From an uncultured Pelagibacteraceae bacterium (GTDB taxonomy: Bacteria > Pseudomonadota > Alphaproteobacteria > Pelagibacterales > Pelagibacteraceae): a stretch of DNA of 64,000 nucleotides. Of the stretch, positions 28,274 to 37,186 are shown one piece after another. Location: assembly GCA_902629285.1 (NCBI GenBank), contig CACOQN010000005.1, positions 25,038 to 89,037 of the forward strand. The letters run 5' to 3'. Below the pieces are notes generated by a model that saw only the letters and a program-made list of their open reading frames with translations, did not search any database and had not been told where the DNA came from. The stretch's first letter is position 1. Each line of letters starts with the position of its first letter. Made by a program: the position numbers and the translations under genes.

Positions 28274-28798
28274 ATGACAGAAAAATTAATTGTTAGTTGG
28301 AATGAATACAATCAGACGGTTGAAAAACTAGCAATCCAAATCCATGAAAGTGGATATGAACCTACAATCTTAGTTGGTATTATGCGAGGAGCAGCACCAA
28401 TGATAGATGTTTTAAGTAGAATTTTCAAACTGAAATGCGCTTATTTAGCCGTGGAGTCTTATAGTGGTAAGGGTGTAGAGGATGAGCAAGGTGATATAGT
28501 GTTCTCAAGAGAAATGAGTTCCATTGCACCTAATATGGGTGGCAGAATACTTTTATGTGATGATTTGTCAGATACAGGAATTACATTTAATAAAAGCATA
28601 GATTGGTTAAGAAAATATGAACCTATTAAAGATAAGATTGATGATATAAAAACCGCAACTTTATTTAAAAAAAAGAAATCAACATTTGAACCAGATTTTT
28701 GTGCAAATAAACTTTCAGGAGATCCTTGGATTGTACAACCTTTTGAGATCTACGAAGAGCTTAGGATTGAAGAGATAAAAAAAAGACACCATAAATAA
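28274..28798 (+). CDS. Purine phosphoribosyltransferase (xanthine/guanine type)
   Basis: A 174-residue type I phosphoribosyltransferase. The PRPP-binding loop is ILLCDDLSDTGITFN, and IMRGAAPMIDVLS and a C-terminal DPWIVQPFEIYEEL resemble bacterial xanthine/guanine (Gpt-like) enzymes. It would turn imported xanthine, guanine or hypoxanthine into nucleotides, competing with the catabolic branch. It lies 15 bp after puuD as last gene of the plus-strand purine operon, and an intrinsic terminator follows at once. Exact base preference cannot be read from the sequence. Confidence 0.87.
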   Translation: MTEKLIVSWNEYNQTVEKLAIQIHESGYEPTILVGIMRGAAPMIDVLSRIFKLKCAYLAVESYSGKGVEDEQGDIVFSREMSSIAPNMGGRILLCDDLSDTGITFNKSIDWLRKYEPIKDKIDDIKTATLFKKKKSTFEPDFCANKLSGDPWIVQPFEIYEELRIEEIKKRHHK

Positions 28799-28826
28799 AA
28801 AAGGCCAGTTATGAAACCGGCCTTTT
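28797..28826. terminator. Bidirectional intrinsic terminator between the purine operons
   Basis: The arms AAAAGGCCAGTT (28799-28810) and AACCGGCCTTTT (28815-28826) pair over 12 positions with one A-C mismatch around a four-base loop ATGA. For minus-strand transcripts (the BMP gene ends at 28848) the hairpin is followed by a run of six U; on the plus strand it is followed by UUUU, AAA and then six U. It sits between convergent genes and can serve both. Confidence 0.85.
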
Positions 28827-28847
28827 AAATTTTTTAGATTTTTTAAC

Positions 28848-29918
28848 TTATTTAGGTATATCGCCCTCAACACCTTTTACATAAGTCATCATTCCCGCAA
28901 GCATTCCATCATCAGCAGTTTTACCTTCGGCAACCATTAAATTTCCTTTTTGGTCGTAAATAGGTCCAGTAAAAGCATGAACTTTACCTGATGCTAAATC
29001 AGCTTGAAGTTTTTTAACTTTGGATCGAACATTACTAGGAATAGAAGGGTCAAGATCAGATATAACAACCATACCGTCACCGATACCATGCCATGTATCT
29101 TTTTGATTCCATGTTCCATTTGCTACAGCTTTAACTCTTTCTACATAGTAAGGTCCCCAATTATTTTCAACTGAAGTCAATACCGCTTTAGGAGCAAATT
29201 TATCCATATCACTTGCTTGACCAAATGCGTATACACCTGCTTTTTCAGCGATCTGCACAATTGCAGTACTGTCAGTATGCTGAGCAATAATATCTGCACC
29301 TTGATCAATTAAAGCTTTAGCAGCCTCAGCCTCTTTACCAGGATCATACCAAGTAAATGCCCAAACAATCTTAGTTTTGATATTTGGATTTACTTTTTGA
29401 GCAGCTAAAGTAAATGAATTAATTCCTCTTATTACTTCTGGAATTGGAAAAGATGCTACATAACCGATAACATTAGATTTTGTCATTGAACCGGCTATTG
29501 TTCCCAAGATTGCTCTACCTTCGTAGAATCTCGCGGCATATGTTGCAACATTTGGATGCTCTCTTTTGTACCCTGTTGCATGCTCAAATTTAACGTTTGG
29601 AAACTCTTTTGCAACTTTGTTTGTTGGATTCATGTATCCAAAACTAGTTGTAAAAATAACATCATGACCAGAATTTGCTAATTGTCTAAGTACTCTTTCA
29701 GCATCAGCACTTTCTGGAACACCCTCTACGTAAGTTGTTTTAAATCCGGCAGCTTCTACAGCTTTTCTACCTACATCATGCTGATACGTCCATCCGTGGT
29801 CACCAGTTGGCCCAATATAAACGAATGCTGCTTTAACATCTTTTGCTACTGCAGCTACAGTTAATGTAAACAAAAAAACTAAAGAAGAGACGAAAGAACG
29901 AATAAATAATTTATGCAT
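28848..29918 (-). CDS. BMP-family ABC transporter substrate-binding protein
   Basis: A 356-residue periplasmic binding protein of the BMP (basic membrane protein/PnrA) family. A Sec signal peptide spans about 1-25, cleaved near AVAK, with no lipobox. KAAFVYIGPTGDHGWTYQHDVGRKAVE and DVIFTTSFGYMNPTNKVAKEFP match the family, whose members bind nucleosides or purine bases. It is followed in gene order upstream by two permeases and an ATPase and lies against the purine catabolism operon, so a purine base or nucleoside (possibly urate, xanthine or guanine) is the likely ligand. Base use is less AT-biased than its neighbours, as expected for a highly expressed SAR11 binding protein. Start at ATG 29918. 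Confidence 0.93.
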   Translation of the reverse strand: MHKLFIRSFVSSLVFLFTLTVAAVAKDVKAAFVYIGPTGDHGWTYQHDVGRKAVEAAGFKTTYVEGVPESADAERVLRQLANSGHDVIFTTSFGYMNPTNKVAKEFPNVKFEHATGYKREHPNVATYAARFYEGRAILGTIAGSMTKSNVIGYVASFPIPEVIRGINSFTLAAQKVNPNIKTKIVWAFTWYDPGKEAEAAKALIDQGADIIAQHTDSTAIVQIAEKAGVYAFGQASDMDKFAPKAVLTSVENNWGPYYVERVKAVANGTWNQKDTWHGIGDGMVVISDLDPSIPSNVRSKVKKLQADLASGKVHAFTGPIYDQKGNLMVAEGKTADDGMLAGMMTYVKGVEGDIPK

Positions 29919-29997
29919 AAATTTATTTCCCCTATTTAATTTTTTAATTACGTGAAGCTTAAATTAAATAAATTAAAAAAAAATAATTATTTTATAA

Positions 29998-30930
29998 TTA
30001 ATTGTCTTTATAAAACGATTTTCCAAGTGAACTCGGAGTACTTAACCTAATTTTTCTACTATCACGAGAAATTACAACTAATACTATTATTGTTACAATA
30101 TAGGGCAGGGCAGTTAAGAATTGAACAGGAATTCTCACACCTATCGCTTGCATATGAAATTGAATAATTGTTAATCCACCAAAAATCATTGCTCCTATTA
30201 AAATTTTAATTGGGTTCCATGTAGAAAAAACAACTAGTGCTAAAGCAATCCAACCTCTACCACCTGTCATATTTTCAATCCATTGCGGAGTATAGATCAT
30301 TGATAAATAAGCACCTGCAAGCCCGCACATAGCTCCACCATATAGTATACAAGAATAACGAACTAACTTTACATTTATACCTTGGTTGGATGCAGCTTCG
30401 GGTGAATCTCCTACAGCTCTCACAATTAATCCAATTTTTGTTTTTTTTAAAAAATAGCTAGTTATGAAGGGCAAGGCAAAAGCAAAATAAAAAACTATTG
30501 AATGTCCAAATAATATTGGACTTAAAAGTGGTATTGTGTCTTTTAAACTTTCAAATATAACAGGAAATTCTTTTCCAGGAATACCAACAAAGTTTTTTCC
30601 AATCATTGCAGAAATCCCTATTCCAAAAATAGTAAGAGCTAAACCAGTTGCTACATGATTTGTAATTAATGTTTGGGTAAGAAATGCAAAAATTGTTGAA
30701 ATTAAAACACCAGCCAACATTGCACCAAAAACTGCAATAATCAAACTTCCAGTAACAGTCATTAGTGCAAAGCCTGAAATAGCTCCAATGATCATCATTC
30801 CTTCAACACCCAGGTTTAAAACACCAGATCTTTCGGTAATAAGTTCACCACAAGACGCTAAGATCAAAGGAACAGCAGAGGCCATGATTGATGCAATTAT
30901 TAGTCCAACAAAATTTACATCTATGATCAT
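29998..30930 (-). CDS. BMP-type ABC transporter permease 2
   Basis: A 310-residue inner-membrane permease of the branched-chain/BMP class (BPD_transp_2). The segment GELITERSGVLNLGVEGMMIIGA is highly conserved in the second permease of nucleoside-type BMP importers, and AVGDSPEAASNQGINV is the cytoplasmic loop contacting the ATPase. About nine membrane helices. It overlaps the other permease by four bases and lies 79 bp before the binding-protein gene. Confidence 0.94.
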   Translation of the reverse strand: MIIDVNFVGLIIASIMASAVPLILASCGELITERSGVLNLGVEGMMIIGAISGFALMTVTGSLIIAVFGAMLAGVLISTIFAFLTQTLITNHVATGLALTIFGIGISAMIGKNFVGIPGKEFPVIFESLKDTIPLLSPILFGHSIVFYFAFALPFITSYFLKKTKIGLIVRAVGDSPEAASNQGINVKLVRYSCILYGGAMCGLAGAYLSMIYTPQWIENMTGGRGWIALALVVFSTWNPIKILIGAMIFGGLTIIQFHMQAIGVRIPVQFLTALPYIVTIIVLVVISRDSRKIRLSTPSSLGKSFYKDN

Positions 30931-31991
30931 TTTTTTGAACCTGTAAATTTAAATTTAAAAAAGAGAAGATAGTCAGAAGCAAGAAGAAAAAATAAAATCA
31001 TTCCTTGAAAGACCTGACCAGTATATTTTGGAATTTGCATAAATATTTGCGCTGTTTCGGCACCTAGATAAGTAATTGCAACAACTAGAGATGCAAAAAT
31101 AATTCCAACTGGATGTAAACGGCCTAAAAACGCTACAATAATTGCAGTAAAACCATAATCTGGAGATACTTCTCTATGAAGCTGTCCGATAGGTCCAGTT
31201 ATTTCACCAACACCTGCCAAACCTGCGCAAGCACCACTTATTAAAAAAACGAGGACAATCATTTTTTTACCTTTGTACCCAGCATATTTTGCTGTCTTTA
31301 AACTAAAACCTGAAACTTTCATTTGGAACCCCAAATATGTTTTATAAAAAACAAACCAACTTATAACTACTGCAGCTAAAGCTAAAAATATACCCGCATG
31401 AATCCTTAGTCCTTCAAATAATAACGGAAGCCTTGCAGAGTCACTGAACTGTCTTGTTTCAGGAAAATTAAATCCTTCTGGATTACTCCAAGGGCCAACA
31501 ACAAGATAATCCAAAATTAATTTTGAAACATATACCAACATAAGACTAACTAAAATTTCATTTGTATTAAAGTAGGTTTTTAAAATTGCAGGTATAGACG
31601 CATATAGCATACCACCAATTGCGCCAGCTAAAATAACTATTGGTAGAATATAAAATCCTTCTTGTTCATAAAATAATAATGCAACACCCCCTGAGACTAT
31701 AGCTCCAAAAGTTAATTGACCTTCCGCTCCAATATTCCAATTATTACTTTTAAAACAAAAAGATAAACCAATTGCTATTAAACAAAGTGGAGTGGCTTTT
31801 AATAGTAATTCACTGAATCCATACTTATCTGCAATTGGAACTATGAAAAAAAACTTTAGGGCTTCAAACGGTTTAAAACCTAGAATATAAAAAATTAATC
31901 CTCCTGCCACTAAGGTCAGAAAAATTGCTAAAACAGGTGTAAGGAAAAATATAGCCCTAGAGGGCTGATCTCTTTTTACAATTTTAATCAA
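30927..31991 (-). CDS. BMP-type ABC transporter permease 1
   Basis: A 354-residue permease paired with the previous one. NWNIGAEGQLTFGAI is the conserved motif of the first permease, and the coupling loop has KTAKYAGYKGKKM. It starts from TTG 31991, overlapping the ATPase stop (TTGA) with the AGGAGG of the ATPase 3' end acting as ribosome site; no in-frame ATG is near. Four-base overlaps on both sides show a coupled operon. Confidence 0.92.
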   Translation of the reverse strand: MIKIVKRDQPSRAIFFLTPVLAIFLTLVAGGLIFYILGFKPFEALKFFFIVPIADKYGFSELLLKATPLCLIAIGLSFCFKSNNWNIGAEGQLTFGAIVSGGVALLFYEQEGFYILPIVILAGAIGGMLYASIPAILKTYFNTNEILVSLMLVYVSKLILDYLVVGPWSNPEGFNFPETRQFSDSARLPLLFEGLRIHAGIFLALAAVVISWFVFYKTYLGFQMKVSGFSLKTAKYAGYKGKKMIVLVFLISGACAGLAGVGEITGPIGQLHREVSPDYGFTAIIVAFLGRLHPVGIIFASLVVAITYLGAETAQIFMQIPKYTGQVFQGMILFFLLASDYLLFFKFKFTGSKK

Positions 31992-33478
31992 TTTCCTCCT
32001 CCCATTAATATCCCCAGTTTCTCAGAGGTAACCTCTTCAGCGTCCATAATTTTTGATAATTTCCCCTTATGAATTACTGAAATTTTATCACTTAATTTTA
32101 ATAACTCATCAGTATCTGTAGATATTAATATGATTGATTTATTTTGTTCATTGATTTTTATTAATGTTTCATGGATGTAATTTATTGCTCCAACATCTAA
32201 TCCCCAAGTTGGATTAAAACAAATTAATAAATCTGGAGAGGTGATTAATTCTCTTCCTATAATTAATTTCTGTAGATTACCTCCAGATAAAAATTGGCTT
32301 TTTAACTCTATGTTGTTTGTATTAACATTAAAGTCTGAAATTATTTTTTTTGAATGTTCTTTAATTTTATTTTCATTGATTAATCCATTATTGAAAAAAT
32401 TTGAGGATTTAAAATTATTTAGAGCCACATTTTCAAAAATTGCCATTTGTGGAATAGCAGCTTGTTCTAGTCTATCTTCTGGAGAAAAGGCCATCAAATA
32501 TTCTCTTCTCTCCTGAGGATTTAAATCTCCAATATAATTTTTATTAAATTCTATAGAATTCTTGTCTGATATTATTTCACCACTTAACACTTGAAATAAT
32601 TCACTTTGGCCATTTCCTGATATGCCTGCAATTCCTAAACATTCACCTCGATTGACAGAAAAATTAATATCACTCAAATTTGTTTCAAATGGATCTTCGC
32701 TTATAAAATTAAGATTTGTAATATTTATTAATTGATCTGATGAGGTTTTCTCTTTTTTTTTCTTTATAGTTTTTAGGTTTTGACCCACCATTTTGTTAGC
32801 AAGTGACTCAATATTTTCGTTCTTTATTTCACTTACAGAAACTAATTTTCCTCTCCTCATTACAGCAACTTCATCGCAAAGCTCCATAACTTCTTTAAGT
32901 TTATGAGTGATATAAATAATTAAAATTCCTTCCTCAGAAAATTTTTTTAAAGATAGAAATAATTCACTTGTTTCTTGCTCTGTTAACACAGACGTGGGTT
33001 CATCCATAATTAAAACTTTTGGATTCCTTATTAGACATCTAATTATTTCAACTTTCTGTTTTTGACCCGCTGAAAGATTTAAAACAGGTATATTAAGATC
33101 AATTGAAAAATTATATTTTCTCATAATTGTATTAATTTTTTCTGTTAAAACTTCTCTTTGCTCGTCTGAGTCTATTATTAAGTTTTCAAATACAGACAAA
33201 GTTTCGAAAAGGTTAAAATGCTGGAAGACCATTCCAATATCATTTTTTTTTGCATCTAATGGTGAATTAAGCTTTAAATTATTTTCATTTAAATAAATTT
33301 TACCTTCATCAGGTATGATGACTCCTGATAGAATTTTAACTAGTGTAGATTTTCCAGCACCATTTTCTCCAAGAAGAGCATAAATTTTACCACTATTAAA
33401 CTCGAGCGAAACATTATCGTTTGCAACACATCCTGGATATTTTTTAGTTACATTCGAAATTTTAAGATTTGTATTCAT
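31988..33478 (-). CDS. BMP-type ABC transporter ATPase (two nucleotide-binding domains)
   Basis: A 496-residue double ATPase like those of sugar and nucleoside importers. The first domain is complete: Walker A GENGAGKST (about 36-44), signature LSAGQKQKVEI, Walker B VLIMDEPTSVLT. The second domain is degenerate in Walker A (GISGNGQSELF) and Walker B (LICFNPTWGLD, Asn instead of Glu), with signature LSGGNLQKL; such asymmetry is usual in this class. It energises the two permeases. It begins three bases after the deaminase gene, placing that enzyme in the transporter operon. Confidence 0.94.
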   Translation of the reverse strand: MNTNLKISNVTKKYPGCVANDNVSLEFNSGKIYALLGENGAGKSTLVKILSGVIIPDEGKIYLNENNLKLNSPLDAKKNDIGMVFQHFNLFETLSVFENLIIDSDEQREVLTEKINTIMRKYNFSIDLNIPVLNLSAGQKQKVEIIRCLIRNPKVLIMDEPTSVLTEQETSELFLSLKKFSEEGILIIYITHKLKEVMELCDEVAVMRRGKLVSVSEIKNENIESLANKMVGQNLKTIKKKKEKTSSDQLINITNLNFISEDPFETNLSDINFSVNRGECLGIAGISGNGQSELFQVLSGEIISDKNSIEFNKNYIGDLNPQERREYLMAFSPEDRLEQAAIPQMAIFENVALNNFKSSNFFNNGLINENKIKEHSKKIISDFNVNTNNIELKSQFLSGGNLQKLIIGRELITSPDLLICFNPTWGLDVGAINYIHETLIKINEQNKSIILISTDTDELLKLSDKISVIHKGKLSKIMDAEEVTSEKLGILMGGGN

Positions 33479-33481
33479 TAC

Positions 33482-34072
33482 TTAATTTAATGGTATAGAA
33501 TTTCCATCTTTATTTTCCTGATATTGATTTGACAATGTTTGATATTTTTTTTTAATTTCGTTTAATTGATCTAAAATATTTTTTTTCTTTGAAGTAGATA
33601 AATTTTTAATAAGTAAATTTAAATTCTGACTTTTCCAATAAGAATTTTCTTTATTATATTCTCCATCATTAATTTTAAATACTTCTTTAAGTATATTTAA
33701 ATCATGTGGAATATTAAATTCATCATTTGTGGCAGTATATGGAAACAAATAATAAAAATTATCAAATCCAGAAAATGTGATTGCACTCAAACACATACTG
33801 CAGGGCTCATGTGAACTTAGGAACATGCAGTCTTTTTCTTTTGGTCTTGTATTCTTATCTAATTCATAAAATTTTTTAAGAGCATGCATTTCTCCATGCC
33901 ACAATGGATTTTCTATTTCATTATTTGTTTCTGCAACTACAAGCGATAAATTATCTTTTTTAATTATTGCGGCGCCAAATATTTTGCTACCTTTACTAAC
34001 ACCCTGTTCAGTTAAGGGTAAAACTTCTTTTGAAAATATATTTAGTATTTTTTCTAGGGCTTTTTCATCCAT
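33482..34072 (-). CDS. Nucleoside/base deaminase of the cytidine-deaminase fold
   Basis: A 196-residue zinc deaminase. Zinc ligands are in WHGEMHALKKF (His plus catalytic Glu) and SSHEPCSMCLSAITF (two Cys). It is longer than GuaD at 26880 and clearly different, with a lysine-rich C-terminal helix of about 40 residues. As first gene of the BMP transporter operon, three bases before the ATPase, it probably deaminates the imported compound, perhaps adenine/adenosine, guanine/guanosine or cytosine. The substrate is not predictable from the motifs. Confidence 0.85.
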   Translation of the reverse strand: MDEKALEKILNIFSKEVLPLTEQGVSKGSKIFGAAIIKKDNLSLVVAETNNEIENPLWHGEMHALKKFYELDKNTRPKEKDCMFLSSHEPCSMCLSAITFSGFDNFYYLFPYTATNDEFNIPHDLNILKEVFKINDGEYNKENSYWKSQNLNLLIKNLSTSKKKNILDQLNEIKKKYQTLSNQYQENKDGNSIPLN

Positions 34073-34197
34073 ATGCTTAAACCATCAAATAAAGAACACA
34101 ATTGTTACTATAATTAAACTTAAAAGTAATAATAAATAAATTATTTTTACAACTTAAAAGTTAATAATTTGTTAAAAAAAAATGTAGTTTTGAACTT

Positions 34198-34503
34198 ATG
34201 TTAAAATTGAAATCAGTAATAAGTCTCATAATAATCGTAATTTTCTTTTCAGGTTGCCAAACTGTTAAGGAAAAAACAGATGCAATTGTTGAAAAAGAAA
34301 ATGAAAAGTTAAGTAAATTTCTTGGAAAATCTGCAAGCGAACTTCAAATGGAGCTTGGAAAACCTGACGAAGACTTTAAAAATGCAAAAGGAAATTTTGA
34401 ATTTATTTATAATAGTAAAAAATATTTGGTTCCTTGTGAACGAAGATTTGAAATAAATTCAGAAAATATTGTGATAGGTTTTGTTTCTAATGGATGTTTT
34501 TAG
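34198..34503 (+). CDS. Small lipoprotein, BamE/SmpA-like
   Basis: A 101-residue exported lipoprotein: signal segment, lipobox FFSGCQT (lipidation near Cys20), a short charged helix, then LGKSASELQMELGKPDED and a two-stranded ending with a cysteine pair (VPCERRFEI and NGCF) that may form a disulfide. The LGxPD-type helix-loop resembles BamE/SmpA-fold proteins, but this is a weak match and it may not be the true BamE of the outer-membrane assembly complex. It is divergent from the purine transporter operon across a 125-bp gap. Confidence 0.65.
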   Translation: MLKLKSVISLIIIVIFFSGCQTVKEKTDAIVEKENEKLSKFLGKSASELQMELGKPDEDFKNAKGNFEFIYNSKKYLVPCERRFEINSENIVIGFVSNGCF

Positions 34504-34509
34504 CTTTTA

Positions 34510-34534
34510 CTTGCGAGGAATTTATCCCCGCAAG
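34510..34534. other. Hairpin between convergent lipoprotein and hsp20 genes
   Basis: CTTGCGAGGA (34510-34519) pairs with TCCCCGCAAG (34525-34534) apart from one A-C mismatch, around a five-base loop. No clear U run follows on either strand, so it may be a weak terminator, an mRNA 3'-end stabiliser, or both. Confidence 0.5.
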
Positions 34535-34547
34535 CAAGGTTGAAAAC

Positions 34548-34994
34548 TTATTTAATTTCTATAAGCTTCTTTTTTTTATGCTCTGGAATTATTCTTTCAC
34601 AAGATATTGTTAAAAGACCGTCTTTAAGTTCAGCACCATTAACTTTTACATCGTCAGCAATAGTGAATGATCTTGCAAATTGTCTTTGAGAAATACCTTT
34701 ATGAATAATTTCTCCATTAACATCACTGTCCTCAGACTTATTAACTTGTTTTGTTTTGACTGTTAATAGGTTGTCCTCGAACTCAACCTCAACATCTTTT
34801 TTGCTAAAGCCAGCTAATGCTACTTCAATTGCATAGTTGTCTTTACCTGTCTTTCTGATGTTGTATGGTGGATAATTTGACTGCATTGTCAAATTCCCAT
34901 TTCCCAACATATTTTCAAATTGGTCGAACATATCATCAAAACCAATTGAAAAAGGTCTAAGTGAGTTAAATATAGATAGATCCTTACTTGTCAT
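34548..34994 (-). CDS. ibpA: Small heat shock protein (Hsp20/IbpA)
   Basis: A 148-residue alpha-crystallin-type chaperone that holds unfolded proteins during stress. The N-terminal IFNSLRPFSIGFDDMFDQFEN, YPPYNIRKTGKDNYAIEVALAGF and ARSFTIADDVKVNGAELKDGLLTI (with the conserved GLLTI) identify the IbpA subgroup. A strong ribosome site AAAGGAG precedes the start. A heat-shock-type promoter lies 64-91 bp upstream. Confidence 0.96.
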   Translation of the reverse strand: MTSKDLSIFNSLRPFSIGFDDMFDQFENMLGNGNLTMQSNYPPYNIRKTGKDNYAIEVALAGFSKKDVEVEFEDNLLTVKTKQVNKSEDSDVNGEIIHKGISQRQFARSFTIADDVKVNGAELKDGLLTISCERIIPEHKKKKLIEIK

Positions 34995-35057
34995 AATATT
35001 CTCCTTTTTTTAAGCAAGTTTATTTATGCAAGCCCCATTAGGCGACTTACTGGGTTT

Positions 35058-35085
35058 ATATGGGAATTAATTAGTTTTTTTCAAG
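35058..35085 (-). promoter_or_regulatory. RpoH (sigma-32)-type promoter of hsp20
   Basis: On the minus strand CTTGAA (complement of 35080-35085) is followed after 15 bases by CCCATAT (complement of 35058-35064). This closely fits the heat-shock sigma factor consensus. The leader from here to the ATG is about 55 bases and can form a small interrupted stem (AAG-CC with GGGGCTT), which might be temperature sensitive. Confidence 0.75.
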
Positions 35086-35095
35086 ATTTAATATG

Positions 35096-37171
35096 CTAAA
35101 TTTTTTTAGAAATTTTTAATGCAAATGCATAGTCAATAGCAATTTCTTCTATTGCGCCATCTCTTCCTGATTTTCCACCATGACCAGCATTCATTTCGGT
35201 TTTTAAAAGAAGTAAATTATTATCTGTTTTATAGTCTCTAAGTTTTGCTGTGAACTTTGCAGGCTCATCAAATAAAACTCTATTATCACTTAAACTTGTT
35301 GTAATAAAAATATGTGGATAATCCATTTTTTTAATGTTGTTATAGGGTGCATATGACAAAATATATTCAAAGTGTTCTTTATTTTCTTTAGCATTTCCAA
35401 ATTCGTCAAATTCTCCCACCGTCAGGGGTAAGGAATGATCTAGATTTGTTGTTAAAGAGTCTACAAATGGCACAGCCATTATAATTCCTAAAAATAATTC
35501 TGGAGATTTATTGACTACAGCTCCCATTAACAATCCTCCAGCAGATCCACCCATTCCAATAATATTTCCTTTTGAAGTATAATTTTTCTCTATCAAATAT
35601 TTTGCAGCACAAATATAATCTTCAAAAGTATTTTTCTTGTTGGTTAATTTTCCTTCCTTCCACCATTTCATACCTTTTTCCATACCACCCCTGATATGAG
35701 CAGTGGCCCAAATTATATCTCTATTTATAAGACTTAATCTTGTGGAAGAAAAATTAGGAGACATGGAATTTCCATAAGACCCATATCCATACAATAAAAC
35801 ATTTGCAGACCCATCAATTTTTGTTTTTTTGTGTCTTGTGATTGTTAATGGAACCATTCTTCCGTCATGGGATTTAAACTCAACTCTCTCAACAATATAG
35901 TCATCTTTATTATGACCAGAAGGAATTTCTTGCTCTTTGACAAGTTCTTTAGATTTTGTTGCTAAATTATATTTAAATACTCTAGAAGGAGTTTTAGGTG
36001 AGGAGTATCCTAAATGAACTTCATCAGTATTTCTATCTTTTTGAGTTAAGCTAACTCCCGGGACATAAACAGATTCATCAGAAAAAATTAATTCTTCTTC
36101 TATATTTGTAGAAATATTTTTGACAAATAACTTATCTAGTGCATCTGATGTTTCACCACGAATAATCCAATTTTTAAGGAATGTTAATCCACCAATTAAA
36201 ACTTCATCTTTTGCTGGAATATATGTTTTCCAATTTTGATTTCCTAAATTGTCACAAATATCAATTTTAAAGTCTTCAGCATTTTTATTTGTATGATTAT
36301 AAAATTTACCATCCCATGAATTAACAGAATACAAAACACCTCTTTCTCTTTTAATAATAAGTTTTGGAGATGGATTTAATTCATCTGATTTAAAGTAATA
36401 TTGCTCGGAAGTATTATGGTCAGAAGTATTTATAAAAAAATATTTTTCATCTGAGCTTTTTCCAATTCCTACTGTAAAAGCCTCACTTTTCTCCTCAAAT
36501 ATTAATTCATCTTTGCCCTCAAAATCACCTATTCTGTGCCTGTATATTGTTCTTGCTCTATGATTTTCATCAAGTTTAGAATAAAAAATATATTTATCAT
36601 CTAAACTAAATGTTATCCCACCTGATGTTTCTGTAATTTCTTTTGAAATAATTTCGTTTGTTTTTATATCTCTTAAATAAACTGTATAATATTCAGAACC
36701 CTTAAGATCTAAAGAGTATCCTAAATACTTATCATTATTACTTACCTCTAAATCTCCTACTCCAAAATATTCAGTTTTGAGTTTTTCTTTTTCTTTGTCC
36801 CCATTCCATATCTCTTCAATATTTTCTGAACCAATTTTTTTTCTAAGCTTTATTGAATAATTTCCTTTTGTTGTAGTTTTTGTCCAATACTCGTACGCAT
36901 GATCTTTATAGGGTAAAGATTCATCTTCTAATTTAATTCTTCCTTTAATTTCATCGAATAATTTTTTTTGAATATCTTTTGTATCTTTTAAATGGTGCTC
37001 TGTGTAAGCATTTTCATCTTCTAAATATTTTTTCACTTCAGGATCTAACTTGTTTTTATCTCTGAGAACTTCCAAAATATTATCTTGATGGATCCAGCTG
37101 TAATTGTCTTCCCAATGAACATTGTGACAAGTTTTTATCTCTAGTTTTTTTTTAAGTTGTGGTACTTTCAT
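35096..37171 (-). CDS. ptrB: Oligopeptidase B (S9 family serine peptidase)
   Basis: A 691-residue prolyl-oligopeptidase family enzyme. An N-terminal beta-propeller (about 70-400) precedes the alpha/beta hydrolase domain with nucleophile Ser in GMGGSAGGLLMGAV, FVDSLTTNLDHSLPLT and a C-terminal AGHGGKSGR with the catalytic His. The LPLTVGEFDEFGN block is characteristic of oligopeptidase B, which cuts short peptides after basic residues in the cytosol. No signal peptide. Its ATG at 37171 is only 15 bp from the start of the divergent J-domain gene. Confidence 0.94.
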   Translation of the reverse strand: MKVPQLKKKLEIKTCHNVHWEDNYSWIHQDNILEVLRDKNKLDPEVKKYLEDENAYTEHHLKDTKDIQKKLFDEIKGRIKLEDESLPYKDHAYEYWTKTTTKGNYSIKLRKKIGSENIEEIWNGDKEKEKLKTEYFGVGDLEVSNNDKYLGYSLDLKGSEYYTVYLRDIKTNEIISKEITETSGGITFSLDDKYIFYSKLDENHRARTIYRHRIGDFEGKDELIFEEKSEAFTVGIGKSSDEKYFFINTSDHNTSEQYYFKSDELNPSPKLIIKRERGVLYSVNSWDGKFYNHTNKNAEDFKIDICDNLGNQNWKTYIPAKDEVLIGGLTFLKNWIIRGETSDALDKLFVKNISTNIEEELIFSDESVYVPGVSLTQKDRNTDEVHLGYSSPKTPSRVFKYNLATKSKELVKEQEIPSGHNKDDYIVERVEFKSHDGRMVPLTITRHKKTKIDGSANVLLYGYGSYGNSMSPNFSSTRLSLINRDIIWATAHIRGGMEKGMKWWKEGKLTNKKNTFEDYICAAKYLIEKNYTSKGNIIGMGGSAGGLLMGAVVNKSPELFLGIIMAVPFVDSLTTNLDHSLPLTVGEFDEFGNAKENKEHFEYILSYAPYNNIKKMDYPHIFITTSLSDNRVLFDEPAKFTAKLRDYKTDNNLLLLKTEMNAGHGGKSGRDGAIEEIAIDYAFALKISKKI

Positions 37172-37186
37172 TTAATAAGGAAATAT

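Noticed and set aside
19213..34072. Integrated island with flanking repeats or tRNA attachment site around the purine cluster.
   Set aside because: I looked for direct repeats, tRNA genes, integrases or transposases at both borders and saw none; horizontal origin cannot be supported from the window alone.
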